A DNA stretch of 64,000 nucleotides, taken from positions 1-64,000 of the forward strand of contig NZ_BCYY01000006.1 of the NCBI RefSeq assembly GCF_001598435.1, read 5' to 3'. Position 1 is the first letter of the stretch. Every line of letters starts with the position of its first letter. Under the pieces are notes generated by a model, which was given only the letters and a program-made list of their open reading frames with translations, made no database searches and was not told where the DNA came from. This DNA is from Sphingomonas pituitosa NBRC 102491. Lineage in GTDB: Bacteria; Pseudomonadota; Alphaproteobacteria; Sphingomonadales; Sphingomonadaceae. Shown here piece after piece: positions 9,530 to 18,474 of this stretch. Position numbers and translations under genes: made by a program.

Positions 9530-10741
9530 ATGAATTCGATCGATCGCTACATGGCGCGGCTGATCGCGGTGCCGCTGATCTCCACCCTGATCATCTCCGC
9601 GATGCTGCTCGTGCTCGATCGCATGCTGCGGCTGTTCGAGTTCGTCGCGACCGAAGGCGGTCCGGTGAGCGTGGTGTGGCGCATGCTCGCCAACCTGCTG
9701 CCCGAATATCTCGGCCTCGGCATCCCGATCGGCCTGATGCTGGGCGTGCTGCTCGCCTTCCGCCGCCTGGCCACCTCGTCCGAGCTCGACGTGCTCCGCG
9801 CGGTGGGCGTCAGCTACACCCGGCTGCTGCGCGTGCCGTACCTGTACGCGATCGTGCTGGCGGCGGTGAACTTCGCGATCGTCGGCTTCGTCCAGCCGAC
9901 CTCGCGCTACAATTACGAGCAGCTTCGCTTCGAGCTGCGCTCGGGTGCGCTCGGCGCCTCGATCAAGGTCGGCGAGTTCACCAATTTCGGCGCGAAGATG
10001 ACGCTGCGCATCGAGTCGAGCCAGGACGAGGGCCGCGACCTGCGCGGCATTTTCGTCGAGATGACCAACAAGGACGGCACCCCGCTCGCGGTGACCGCGC
10101 AGAAGGGCCAGTTCCTTCGCTCGGACGATCCCGACACGATCATCTTCCGGCTCACCAACGGCACGCTGGTCCATTACGACAAGAGCTCGCCGGTGCCGCG
10201 GGTGCTGACCTTCACCACCCACAATCTGCCGATTCCGCTCCCGAAGTACGAGCAGTTCCGCAAGCGCGGCGACAGCAACATCGAGCGCACCCTGCCCGAG
10301 CTGGCAGTGATCGGCCGCAACCGATCGGCGAACGAGATCGACCGCGAGACCAGCCGCTCGGCCTTCCACTATCGCATGGCGGAAGTGACGACGATGTTCC
10401 TCCTGCCGATGCTGGCGGTGGCGCTGGCGATCCCGCCCAAGCGCTCCACCTCGATGCTCGGCGTGTTCCTGTCGATCCTGATGATCGTCACCTATCACAA
10501 GGTGAACGAATATGCGCAGGGCGTGGGCAGCCTGGGGCGGATCGATCCGATCTTCGCGCTGTGGGTGCCGTTCTCGATCTTCGCGGGGCTTACCGTCTGG
10601 ATGTACTACACCGTCGCCTATGTGCCCGGCGGGCAGCCGATCGGCGCGCTGGAGCGTGTGTTCTCCAAGACCGCGAAGCTGATCGGCAGGCTCCTGCCCG
10701 GCAGCAAACGCCGACGCCGCAAGGCGGAGGCCGCCCGATGA
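9530..10741 (+). CDS. lptF: LPS/lipid export ABC transporter permease LptF
   Basis: YjgP/YjgQ family permease, 403 residues, with membrane helices near the N-terminus (about 12-30, 47-70, 95-115), a periplasmic beta-jellyroll-like region about 130-265, and three C-terminal helices. It pairs with LptG and the LptB ATPase to extract lipid from the inner membrane. The C-terminus is strongly basic (GSKRRRRKAEAAR). The stop overlaps the lptG start as ATGA. In a sphingolipid-producing organism the cargo could include glycosphingolipid as well as, or instead of, LPS; the sequence cannot decide this. Confidence 0.9.
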   Translation: MNSIDRYMARLIAVPLISTLIISAMLLVLDRMLRLFEFVATEGGPVSVVWRMLANLLPEYLGLGIPIGLMLGVLLAFRRLATSSELDVLRAVGVSYTRLLRVPYLYAIVLAAVNFAIVGFVQPTSRYNYEQLRFELRSGALGASIKVGEFTNFGAKMTLRIESSQDEGRDLRGIFVEMTNKDGTPLAVTAQKGQFLRSDDPDTIIFRLTNGTLVHYDKSSPVPRVLTFTTHNLPIPLPKYEQFRKRGDSNIERTLPELAVIGRNRSANEIDRETSRSAFHYRMAEVTTMFLLPMLAVALAIPPKRSTSMLGVFLSILMIVTYHKVNEYAQGVGSLGRIDPIFALWVPFSIFAGLTVWMYYTVAYVPGGQPIGALERVFSKTAKLIGRLLPGSKRRRRKAEAAR

Positions 10742-11835
10742 GCTTCGGCGCGCTGTTTCCCTCGCCCACCATCTCGCTGTACATGGCGCGGCTGTTCGTG
10801 TTCCGCACCTTCGCGCTGCTCGGCGCGCTGGTGCTGGTGCTGACCTCGCTCGACCTGCTGACCGAGAGCGCGGCGATCCTCGCCCATCCCGGCAACGGCA
10901 ACGCCGAGATCCTGCGCTACGTGACGCTGCGCGTGCCGCAGATCGTCTCTACCTTCCTGCCCTATTCGGTGCTGGGCGGCGCGATCTTCACGCTCGCCCA
11001 GCTCAACCAGAACAGCGAGATCATCGCGCTCAAGTCCGGCGGGCTTTCGGCGCACCAGGTGCTGGCGCCGCTGATGATCTCGGGTCTGATCGTCGCCGGC
11101 CTCTCCTTCGCGTTCAACGACCGCATCGTCAGCCGCGCCACCGCGACGCTGGAGCAGTGGAAGAAGGTCGAGTTCGCCCCCCTCCCGGTCGATCGGGGAG
11201 ACCGCGCGAACGTGTGGGTGCAGGCAAGTGGCGACCTGATCAACGTCCAGCAGATCAAGGGCAAGGGCGAGGCGGCCCAGCTCTATGACGTCACCGTCTA
11301 CCAGCGGACCCGGGGCTCGCTCACCGCGATCCTCACCGCCAAGCGCGGTGTCCGCGCCGGCAGCGGCTGGCGAGTCGACGGCGCGAAGCGGTTCGACGTG
11401 GCGGCGGGCACCCTCACGCCGGTGGGCCCCACCCTGATCGGCGAGGGCGTGCGGCCCGACCAGTTCACACTTGCCCATGTCGATCCCGATTCGAGCTCCT
11501 TTTCCGAGCTGCGCCTGGCCATCGGCGAGCTGAAGGCAGCAGGTCGCCCGACCAAGGCCCTTGAAGGCTCGCTCTGGCACAAGCTGTCCGGCCCGCTCTC
11601 GGCCTTCCTGATGCCGCTGCTGGGCGGCGTGTCGGCGTTCGGCCTCGCCCGCTCGGGCAAGCTGTTCGTCCGCGTCGTGATCGGGATGGCGCTGGGCTTC
11701 CTCTATTTCGTGGCGGACAATTTCGCGCTGGCGATGGGCAATCTCGGCGCCTACCCGCCCTTCCTTGCCGCCTGGGCGCCGTTCCTGCTGTTCCTGATGA
11801 TCGGTGAAGCGGTGCTGCTGCGGACGGAGGAATAG
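10738..11835 (+). CDS. lptG: LPS/lipid export ABC transporter permease LptG
   Basis: Second YjgP/YjgQ permease, 365 residues, with the same architecture as LptF: three N-terminal helices, a periplasmic domain about 125-270, then three helices ending near the C-terminus. The opening LYMARLFVFRTF matches LptG proteins. Translation is coupled to lptF through a four-base overlap. Both permeases are needed in a heterodimer with LptB2, which is not encoded in this window. Confidence 0.9.
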   Translation: MSFGALFPSPTISLYMARLFVFRTFALLGALVLVLTSLDLLTESAAILAHPGNGNAEILRYVTLRVPQIVSTFLPYSVLGGAIFTLAQLNQNSEIIALKSGGLSAHQVLAPLMISGLIVAGLSFAFNDRIVSRATATLEQWKKVEFAPLPVDRGDRANVWVQASGDLINVQQIKGKGEAAQLYDVTVYQRTRGSLTAILTAKRGVRAGSGWRVDGAKRFDVAAGTLTPVGPTLIGEGVRPDQFTLAHVDPDSSSFSELRLAIGELKAAGRPTKALEGSLWHKLSGPLSAFLMPLLGGVSAFGLARSGKLFVRVVIGMALGFLYFVADNFALAMGNLGAYPPFLAAWAPFLLFLMIGEAVLLRTEE

Positions 11836-11885
11836 CGTGTCCGCCAGCATAGCGCCGCGACGGCGCGCCGCCTGAACCGGTGCCG

Positions 11886-12980
11886 ATGCCCCGCGTCCGT
11901 TACCTTGCGCCGGTGATCCTCGCCCTCGCCCTCGTGCCTGCCGCCGCCTCGGCCGGCCCGGATCAGCTATATCAAGGGGTCGTCGGCACCGCGCGCGTCG
12001 TGATGACGCTGAGCGAGGACAAAAGCGACGTCTCCGGCCAGTATTTCTACTTGTCGTCCAGGCTGGACATCGATCTTTCGGGCTCGGTGCAGGGTCAGAC
12101 GCTCGATCTCGAATCGCGCACGACCGGCGACAAGCTGCACCTGACGCGGCGCGGCACGGCCCTTGATGGCACGCTGACCACGGCAAAGGCCCGGCGCCTG
12201 CCTGTCAGCCTTCACGCCGCCGGCACGCCTGCCGATCTGCCCGCCGATCTACCGCCCAAGCTGAGCACCTATGAACGCTGGCACCTCGCTGGGCTGAAGT
12301 TCACGCCGCAGCAGGCGGAGACGATCAACGGCCGGACGGTCCGCTGGTATCGCGAGCCCCTCTCCGGCATCCGGCTGTTCCGGCTCGAAAGCGGCTATGC
12401 GGCGCCGGCCATGGCCGCGGTCAATCACGCCCTTGCCCGCAGCCAGTGGGAGAATGTGTCGGCGTGGTTCGCCTGCACCGGGTTCGATGGAGCTCCCGGC
12501 ACCGATACGGCGGAGGCCGGAAAGCCGTGGCTGGGCGCGCGGCACCTCAGCTATGTCTGGAACGCGAGCTGGAGCTGCGCCGGCACCGCCCATCCGGACT
12601 TCGGCACGGCCGGAACCAGCTATGACATGCGGACCGGCCGCGAACTGAAGCTCGACGATCTGCTGCACTTCGGGCCGGACCCTGTTCCGGCGGAAGACAG
12701 CGACGCCTGGTACAACTACCGCAGCAAGCGCTTCGCCCCCGGCGTGGTGGCCCTGCTCAAACGCCACCACCCCGACGAGATGACCGCCCCGGCCGCGGGC
12801 GACGAAGACGACTGCGATTATTCGGATCCCGAGGTTTGGGATTTCCCAAGCTGGGCTCTGTCCGAGAAGGGGCTGTGGCTGGGCGCCTATTTCGCCCGCG
12901 TGCAGCGCGCCTGCGATGGGCCGGACTGGGCGGTCATCCCTTGGTCCGCGCTGGGCCTGCCCCGCGGCGAGAAACCCTAG
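11886..12980 (+). CDS. Secreted hypothetical protein
   Basis: About 364 residues with a clear signal peptide (LAPVILALALVPAAASAG). The exported part begins with a region of repeated short beta strands, followed by a domain with several cysteines and DMRTGRELKLDDLLHF, a phrase typical of DUF3298/RsiV-like proteins, and near the end DFPSWALSEKGLWLG. The function is unknown. It follows lptG by about 50 bases and could be co-transcribed. A GTG six bases upstream is an alternative start. Confidence 0.65.
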   Translation: MPRVRYLAPVILALALVPAAASAGPDQLYQGVVGTARVVMTLSEDKSDVSGQYFYLSSRLDIDLSGSVQGQTLDLESRTTGDKLHLTRRGTALDGTLTTAKARRLPVSLHAAGTPADLPADLPPKLSTYERWHLAGLKFTPQQAETINGRTVRWYREPLSGIRLFRLESGYAAPAMAAVNHALARSQWENVSAWFACTGFDGAPGTDTAEAGKPWLGARHLSYVWNASWSCAGTAHPDFGTAGTSYDMRTGRELKLDDLLHFGPDPVPAEDSDAWYNYRSKRFAPGVVALLKRHHPDEMTAPAAGDEDDCDYSDPEVWDFPSWALSEKGLWLGAYFARVQRACDGPDWAVIPWSALGLPRGEKP

Positions 12981-13067
12981 AGAGTATTTTCAAGGTGACC
13001 GTTTACGGTCAACCGCTCGGAAAATGCGGCAATCAAACACCCACGGGTCGCTCCGCCGCGGCAACCG

Positions 13068-13862
13068 TCACGGGTGCGCCTTGGCCCAGTCGAGCGCGCC
13101 CTGCAGCGTCGTCACCCATAGTTCGCCGCGATGCACCGCCAACCACGCGACGAACTTGCGATGCTCGGCATCCGGCACCGCCAGATAATCCCCGCCGACG
13201 CCGTGGAACAGGAGCACTGCCCAGCCGCCACCCTGCTCGGCTTCGCGAACATAGGCGATCATCTCCTCTGCCGTCGCGCCCTCACCGAAGCCGCGCGCGG
13301 GAACGTGCATGGGATCCAGTAGCGCCACGTTCGCCCGCGCGTCTTCGGGCCTATCCACCACGCCGCGCACATAGGTGACGAGGTTCGCCTTGCGCAGCTC
13401 CTCCAGATAGTCGGTGCCGCCCGCGAGGGTCTGGCCGCAGGGGGTCGCAAAGCCGTGGTGCTCCTTGCCGTCCAGTGCCTGCAACAGGGTGTTCTGCTGC
13501 TCGATTTCCCGGAGCATGCTGGCAGGGGTATAGGCCTCGCTCACATAGCGCGGATCGGCCGGATAGCTGGCCTTGCTGCAGGGATGGAAGATCGTGTGGT
13601 TGGCGAGTTCGTGCCCGCCCGCGGCCACCTTGCGCCAGCGATTCACCTGCGCCTGCTGGACATTGGCGAGGAAGAAAGTGGCCTTGAATCGCGCGGCATC
13701 CAGCGCGGGCACGACATGGTCGAGCTGCGAGGCCAGCGCGTCGTCATAGGTGAGCACCACGGCCGCCTTGGCACCACTCGGCCACCGGGTCTGCGCCATC
13801 GCGGCAGCGCCGCTGGTGACCAGCGCGCACAGCGCCGCCGCCCGCAGGAACATCGCTTGCAT
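13068..13862 (-). CDS. Polysaccharide deacetylase family protein
   Basis: Exported NodB-fold protein of about 264 residues with a signal peptide ending near AAAMAQ. The first motif is LTYDDA (Asp40, Asp41). The metal-binding histidines are His89 and His93 in NHTIFHP, both after the motif GGHELA. FATPCGQ resembles the arginine-containing motif 3 with the Arg replaced, and LLFHGVGG is the C-terminal motif. Substrates of this family include peptidoglycan, chitin-like polymers and xylan. The start was placed at 13862 because GGGAG lies 6 bases before that ATG; earlier ATGs at 13865 and 13880 exist. Confidence 0.75.
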   Translation of the reverse strand: MQAMFLRAAALCALVTSGAAAMAQTRWPSGAKAAVVLTYDDALASQLDHVVPALDAARFKATFFLANVQQAQVNRWRKVAAGGHELANHTIFHPCSKASYPADPRYVSEAYTPASMLREIEQQNTLLQALDGKEHHGFATPCGQTLAGGTDYLEELRKANLVTYVRGVVDRPEDARANVALLDPMHVPARGFGEGATAEEMIAYVREAEQGGGWAVLLFHGVGGDYLAVPDAEHRKFVAWLAVHRGELWVTTLQGALDWAKAHP

Positions 13863-13932
13863 CATCCTCTCCCTGGTCATCGACGATCAGCCTAACGCGG
13901 CGACAGGGCGGGGCAAGGTAGCGGTATCAAAG

Positions 13933-13970
13933 AAAAGGGCCGGCGCACCGCCCGGTGCCCGGCCCCTTTT
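13933..13970 (-). terminator. Intrinsic terminator after the desaturase gene
   Basis: Arms 13933-13950 and 13953-13970 form a GC-rich stem of about 17 pairs with one irregularity and a tiny loop, flanked by AAAA and TTTT. On the minus strand the stem is followed by a T-rich tail (TTTTCTTTG). It lies 18 bases beyond the desaturase stop and before the deacetylase gene. Confidence 0.7.
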
Positions 13971-13987
13971 CAGCCATCGCGCCGCGA

Positions 13988-15097
13988 TCAGCGCTGGCGC
14001 ATCGTGCCCTGCGCGAGCTTCACCACCAGCCCCGACAGCGTCGGGTAATTGGCCTGGTGATAGACCGACGTCGGGTCCAGCGCCGCCACCAGCCGGCGAT
14101 GCGCCTCGCCGAGCGAATGATAGGGCACCGCCGGCAGCAGATGGTGCAGCGCGTGGTAGCGCAGGCCCACCGGCGCCCACAGATAGGGCAGCAGGCCCGG
14201 CTCGGGCACGTTGACGCTGTCGAGATACTGGGCCGTCACGGTCAGCGGCTCGCCTTCATTCTCCCAAAGGTGCGCGACCAGCGTGCGGACCTGGTTGATC
14301 ACCGCCGAGCAGGCGACGATCGCGACATAGGCGAGGAAGGCGCGCAGCGGCAGGATGCCGGCCACGGTGATGCCGATCAGCGTGATCGCGAAGATGCTCG
14401 CGCCCAGCTCCTGCCAGAACCACTGGCGGCGGAATTCGCCTTCGGGCGCGCGGCGCTCGAACGCGGGATTGATCTGCAGCCCCGAATAGCGCGCGACGAC
14501 CAGCCGGCGCAGCTTCGGCGACAAGAGCGACAGCGGCGCCAGCACCGCGAAGCGGAGCAGCAGGCCGATCGGCATCAGGACCGAGACGAGCAGGAACAGC
14601 GGCAGCGTCCACGGCTTCATCCGCGCCAGCGGCAGATATTCGGGATCCTGGTCCGTGCCGTAGCGCGTGCGCGCGTGGTGGATCGTGTGGATCCCTTCGT
14701 ACATGAACGACGGCAGCAGCAGCGGCACGCCTACCAGCGCATTCCAGGCCGGGCGGAAGCCGGGCAGCAGCGAATGCTTGAGATGGGTGATCTCGTGAAT
14801 GAACAGCTCGGCGCGATACAGCGCCAGCACCGCGACGATGCCGCCGATCACCGCCACCCAGGGCGAAGCCGCGAACATCGCCGTTGCCATGCCGGCATAG
14901 CCGATCGCCGCCGAAAGGAAGCAATCGGTCCAGTACATGGCCTTGTTTGGCGTGTGGAGGTCGCGGGTCAGCTCCGCGGCGGCGCGCAGCATCGCGCGAT
15001 CGTCGGGAACGCCCGAAAGCCGGATGCGCGCGATCGTCGCCGAGACCTCGGCGTCCGGATGATCGAAGGCTAGCGATTGGGTCATGGGTACTGCCAT
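13988..15097 (-). CDS. Membrane fatty acid desaturase family protein
   Basis: A 369-residue membrane di-iron enzyme. The three histidine boxes are visible: HEITH at 101-105, HTIHH at 137-141 and HALHH near 308. Four or more hydrophobic helices surround them. Family members introduce double bonds or hydroxyl groups into fatty acyl or sphingoid chains. Given the sphingolipid genes nearby, a role on acyl or sphingoid chains is possible but unproven. The start chosen is the ATG at 15097 (MAVPMTQ), with the ATG at 15085 as an alternative. Confidence 0.8.
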   Translation of the reverse strand: MAVPMTQSLAFDHPDAEVSATIARIRLSGVPDDRAMLRAAAELTRDLHTPNKAMYWTDCFLSAAIGYAGMATAMFAASPWVAVIGGIVAVLALYRAELFIHEITHLKHSLLPGFRPAWNALVGVPLLLPSFMYEGIHTIHHARTRYGTDQDPEYLPLARMKPWTLPLFLLVSVLMPIGLLLRFAVLAPLSLLSPKLRRLVVARYSGLQINPAFERRAPEGEFRRQWFWQELGASIFAITLIGITVAGILPLRAFLAYVAIVACSAVINQVRTLVAHLWENEGEPLTVTAQYLDSVNVPEPGLLPYLWAPVGLRYHALHHLLPAVPYHSLGEAHRRLVAALDPTSVYHQANYPTLSGLVVKLAQGTMRQR

Positions 15098-15237
15098 TGG
15101 CCTTAGATAGTGGCTACAAGGTGGCATTACAGGGCGTCCGTTGGGCCGTTTCGCTGCGCTGCATGCCGCGCGCTTGACAGGCGCCCCCGGACGCAAGACT
15201 GCATTGCGCCGTATCAAGAATTTCTGGGGGAATCCGC

Positions 15238-16395
15238 GTGGCTAGTGCCGATCTCAAGGTCCGGCCCGTTTCGGGCAAGGCCGACACCAAGGCGTTCATC
15301 GAACTCGCCTACCGCCTGAACGGCGACGACCCGCACTGGGTCGCGCCGCTCCGCGACGAAGTGGCGGCGACGATCAGTCCGAAGAAGAACGGCTGGTTCA
15401 GCCATGCCGAGGGCCAGCTGTTCCTCGCCGAGCGGGAAGGCAAGGTCGTCGGCCGGATTTCGGCGCATATCGACACGCTGGCGCTGCAGATGCCGCCCGA
15501 GCAGGGCTTCGGTCCTGGCACCGGCTTTTGGGGCCTGTTCGAGGCGGAAGACGCCGAAGTCGCCGCCGCGGTGATCGCCACGGCCGAGGACTGGCTGCGC
15601 GCCAAGGGCATGACCAAGGCGCTGGGTCCGGTCAGCCTGTCGATCTGGGAAGAGCCCGGCCTGCTGGTGAAGGGCCACGACCATTCCCCGACCGTGCTGA
15701 TGGGCCACCATCCGAAGCGCTATCAGGGCTGGATCGAGGCGCAGGGCTATGGCCCGGCCAAGAAGATCGTCACCTATGAGGTAGATATCAGCAGCGAGTT
15801 CCCGCCGATCGTGCAGCGCATCGTCGCCGCCGGCGAGAAGAATGCGCGCATCCGCATCCGCGAGGTGAACAGGGACAAGTTCGCCGAGGAAGCGGCGATC
15901 ATCCTCGCCATCCTCAACGATGCCTGGGGCGACAACTGGGGGTTCGTGCCGCTCACCCAGCCCGAGGTCGACGATGTCGGCAAGAAGCTGAAGCCGCTGG
16001 TATTCAACGACCTGATCCGCATCGCCGAATATGACGGCGAGCCGGTGGCCTTCATGGTCACCCTGCCCGATCTCAACGAGCCGCTGAAGCCGCTGAAGGG
16101 CTCGCTCTTCCCGTTCGGCTGGGCGAAGCTGCTGCTGTGGCTGCGTCGCCCCAAGGCGCGGACGATGCGGGTTCCGCTGATGGGCGTGGTGAAGCGCCTG
16201 CAGAGCTCGCGCATGGCGAGCCAGCTGGCCTTCATGATGATCGAGTATATCCGCCGCGCCTCGGTGACCAAATATGGCGCGAGCCGGGGCGAGATCGGCT
16301 GGATCCTGGAGGACAACCAGGGGATGGTCGCGATCGCCGACGCGATCGAAAGCAAGATCAACCGCGAGTATCTGATCTACCAGAAGCCGCTCTGA
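15238..16395 (+). CDS. GNAT-fold N-acyltransferase, candidate bacterial ceramide synthase
   Basis: A 385-residue protein starting at GTG. The N-terminal half reads like a GNAT acyltransferase (GDDPHWVAPLRDE, FLAEREGKVVGRISAHID), and a second GNAT-like half ends with GWILEDNQGM. The bacterial ceramide synthase described in Caulobacter is a GNAT-superfamily protein of similar length, encoded near but not inside the spt cluster. This gene lies 9 kb from spt beside a lipid desaturase. It has often been annotated simply as N-acetyltransferase; the ceramide role is my inference. Confidence 0.6.
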   Translation: MASADLKVRPVSGKADTKAFIELAYRLNGDDPHWVAPLRDEVAATISPKKNGWFSHAEGQLFLAEREGKVVGRISAHIDTLALQMPPEQGFGPGTGFWGLFEAEDAEVAAAVIATAEDWLRAKGMTKALGPVSLSIWEEPGLLVKGHDHSPTVLMGHHPKRYQGWIEAQGYGPAKKIVTYEVDISSEFPPIVQRIVAAGEKNARIRIREVNRDKFAEEAAIILAILNDAWGDNWGFVPLTQPEVDDVGKKLKPLVFNDLIRIAEYDGEPVAFMVTLPDLNEPLKPLKGSLFPFGWAKLLLWLRRPKARTMRVPLMGVVKRLQSSRMASQLAFMMIEYIRRASVTKYGASRGEIGWILEDNQGMVAIADAIESKINREYLIYQKPL

Positions 16396-16405
16396 TCCGG
16401 CCTCT

Positions 16406-16434
16406 GGCAGCGGGCGGTTGGGCCGCCCGCTGCC
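16406..16434. terminator. Perfect 12-bp hairpin between convergent genes
   Basis: GGCAGCGGGCGG at 16406-16417 pairs perfectly with 16423-16434 around a 5-base loop. It lies between the acyltransferase stop and the stop of the convergent small gene. No T-tract follows, so it could be an inefficient bidirectional terminator or a transcript-protecting hairpin. Confidence 0.45.
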
Positions 16435-16443
16435 GGCCGATGT

Positions 16444-16707
16444 TCAGCGGGTCGCCAGCGGATCGACGCCGGTATCCTTGATCCATTCCGCGCGGGTCTT
16501 GCACTGGCGCGGCGGCGCAATGCGGGTGCCGGTCATCGCTTCCTGCTGCACGCAGACCCGGACCGAACCGGCTTCCGTCTGCGCGCTGGGTTCGACGCGC
16601 TTTTCCTTGTCCGAGGCGGCGCTGGCCGGAACGGTGCCGATGGCGATCAGGGCGCAGGCGCCGAACAGGGTGGCGCCGATGCGAGCGGTACGAGCGAAGT
16701 TGGTCAT
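16444..16707 (-). CDS. Small secreted protein with QCKTRxEWI motif
   Basis: An 87-residue protein with a signal peptide (about residues 1-30, ending ASA). The mature part holds two cysteines, VRVCVQQE and RQCKTRAEWI. A good ribosome site (AGGAG) precedes the ATG. The same C-terminal phrase occurs in the next gene upstream, so the two are paralogues. The function is unknown; the paired cysteines suggest a disulfide in the periplasm. Confidence 0.7.
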   Translation of the reverse strand: MTNFARTARIGATLFGACALIAIGTVPASAASDKEKRVEPSAQTEAGSVRVCVQQEAMTGTRIAPPRQCKTRAEWIKDTGVDPLATR

Positions 16708-16802
16708 GTTGCTTCTCCTGAAAAAGGCGTGGGGGATTGTTCCACCGCACGCGATGCGGGGGTTGGTAGGCTTGCTGCGATGTCAGAGGGGGTGGCGGGC
16801 GA

Positions 16803-17081
16803 TCAGTATTCGCGGAAGGGATCGTTGCCTTCGCGGATCCATTCGCCGCGAGTCTTGCACTGCTTGATCTTCTTGGTCGTGCCGTCGGTCGCCTTGCGCT
16901 CGACGCACCAGACGAGGCGTCGCGCGATCGGGTCCAGCGTGCGAAGGTCCTTCTTCGCCGCGGCCTTGGCCTGCTGGGGCTCCGATGCGGCCTGGGCCGA
17001 TGCAGCCGCGGTCAGGGTCGTGGCGAGCAGCGCGGCAGCCGGGATCAGGCCGAGGATGGTGGGTTTGCGAATTACGCTCAT
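16803..17081 (-). CDS. Small secreted protein, paralogue of its neighbour
   Basis: A 92-residue exported protein with a signal peptide to about residue 33. The mature part has LVWCVERK and KQCKTRGEWIRE, matching the cysteine spacing and QCKTRxEWI motif of the neighbouring 87-residue protein. A lysine and alanine-rich segment lies after the signal peptide. The upstream 120 bases are AT-rich for this genome and probably hold the promoter. The function is unknown. Confidence 0.7.
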   Translation of the reverse strand: MSVIRKPTILGLIPAAALLATTLTAAASAQAASEPQQAKAAAKKDLRTLDPIARRLVWCVERKATDGTTKKIKQCKTRGEWIREGNDPFREY

Positions 17082-17299
17082 GTCAGGTTCCTGTCTGCTT
17101 CGAGGTCCGACGCTCCTTCGCTTCGCCGGTACCTCGCTGCTTTGCAGGAGCCGTGCCAGTTTACACTGGTCATATTTTTCAATGACTTAGCAAAAGCCAT
17201 TAAAGTGTAATAGCGCCATAAGACGGCGCATTCACCTAAGAGTTGGCGCCGGGCGCCAACCTTATCGCCATTTCCGGAGAGATCGTCGCGATGCTGCGC

Positions 17300-18070
17300 T
17301 TATCGCAGCGTCACCCAGGTCGGCGCATGGTCGCTGGCCTTCTCGCGGCCGCGATAGTCCTTGTCGACACCGGCGCCCGTGAAGCGATCCGCCGCCTGGG
17401 GGCTGAGCAGCAAATGGTCGATGCGGAAGCCCGCGTCGCGCTGCCACGCGCCCGCCTGATAGTCCCAGAAGGTCCACACGCCGCCCTTGGGGAAGCGCGT
17501 GCGCAGCGCGTCGGTCCAGCCTTGGGCGAGCAGCATGCGGTAACGCTCGCGCGATTCCGGCTGCATCAGCGCATCCTCGGCCATGGCACGCACCGAGAAG
17601 GTGTCGTCGTCGTTCGGAATGACGTTGAAGTCGCCCGCCAGGATCGCCGGCCGCTCCTCGGCAAGCAGTTGTGCCGCGCGGTCGTACAGCCGATCCATCC
17701 AGCGCAGCTTGTAGTCGAACTTGGGCCCCGGTTGCGGGTTGCCGTTGGGCAGATAGAGGCCGCCGATGATCAGGTCGCCGACTTCCGCCTCGATATAGCG
17801 GCTGTGCGCGTCCTCGGGATCGCCCGCCAGCCCACGCTGGCGCTCGATCGGCTGCTGGCCCTTGGCCAGGATCGCCACACCGTTGAAGCCCTTCTGGCCG
17901 TGCCATACGGCGCCGTAACCGGCCGCCTCGATCGCGGCGACGGGCAGCGTCTCGTCGGAGCTCTTCAGCTCCTGCAGACAGACGATGTCCGGCTGCTGTT
18001 CGGTGAGATATTCGACTAGGCGATCAATGCGCGCCTTGATGCCGTTGACGTTGTAGCTGACGATTTTCAA
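17300..18070 (-). CDS. xth: Exodeoxyribonuclease III
   Basis: AP endonuclease/exonuclease III of 256 residues from a TTG start at 18070 (KIVSYNVNGIKAR), the normal family length. Catalytic motifs are LQELK, LYLPNGNP, LAGDFNVIPND, WTFWDY and RIDHLLLS with KASDHAP at the end. It acts in base excision repair, cleaving abasic sites and removing damaged 3' ends. It starts 10 bases after the stop of the upstream A-type Fe-S gene, so the two are co-transcribed. Starts upstream of 18070 would overlap that gene. Confidence 0.92.
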   Translation of the reverse strand: MKIVSYNVNGIKARIDRLVEYLTEQQPDIVCLQELKSSDETLPVAAIEAAGYGAVWHGQKGFNGVAILAKGQQPIERQRGLAGDPEDAHSRYIEAEVGDLIIGGLYLPNGNPQPGPKFDYKLRWMDRLYDRAAQLLAEERPAILAGDFNVIPNDDDTFSVRAMAEDALMQPESRERYRMLLAQGWTDALRTRFPKGGVWTFWDYQAGAWQRDAGFRIDHLLLSPQAADRFTGAGVDKDYRGREKASDHAPTWVTLR

Positions 18071-18080
18071 CGGGCTGCGC

Positions 18081-18425
18081 TCAGATCGAGAAGCTGGTGC
18101 CGCACCCGCAACCGGATGCCGCATTGGGGTTGGTCACCGCGAAATGCGCGCCGCCGAGATTGTCGATGAAATCCACCTGTGCCCCGCGGACCAGGTCAAG
18201 GCTGACGGAATCGACCACCAGCCGCACGCCGTCTACCTCCGCGACGCTGTCGTCCGCCTCCACGCCCTCGGCAAGGCCGAAGCGGTACTGGAAGCCCGAA
18301 CAGCCGCCGCCTTCCACCGAAAGCCGCAGGATGGCTGGCTTGGCCTGCTTGGAGGCGATCGCAGCGACCCGCGCCGCAGCGGCGGGAGTCAGCGCGATGG
18401 TGGGCGGGTCGAGGGTGGTCGTCAT
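18081..18425 (-). CDS. A-type iron-sulfur carrier (IscA/ErpA family)
   Basis: A 114-residue HesB/IscA protein. The three cluster cysteines are Cys42 (GGGCSGFQY) and Cys106 and Cys108 in SGCGCGTSF. It carries or delivers Fe-S clusters to target proteins. It stands apart from the cysteine desulfurase operon 6 kb away and from sufE 22 kb away. In sphingomonads this position, next to xth, is typical of ErpA-like copies, but the sequence alone does not separate IscA, SufA and ErpA. Confidence 0.9.
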   Translation of the reverse strand: MTTTLDPPTIALTPAAAARVAAIASKQAKPAILRLSVEGGGCSGFQYRFGLAEGVEADDSVAEVDGVRLVVDSVSLDLVRGAQVDFIDNLGGAHFAVTNPNAASGCGCGTSFSI

Positions 18426-18474
18426 AGGCGTCAGATAATGCGCCGGCGCCCGTCCGGCAATGCGGTCGGCACGC

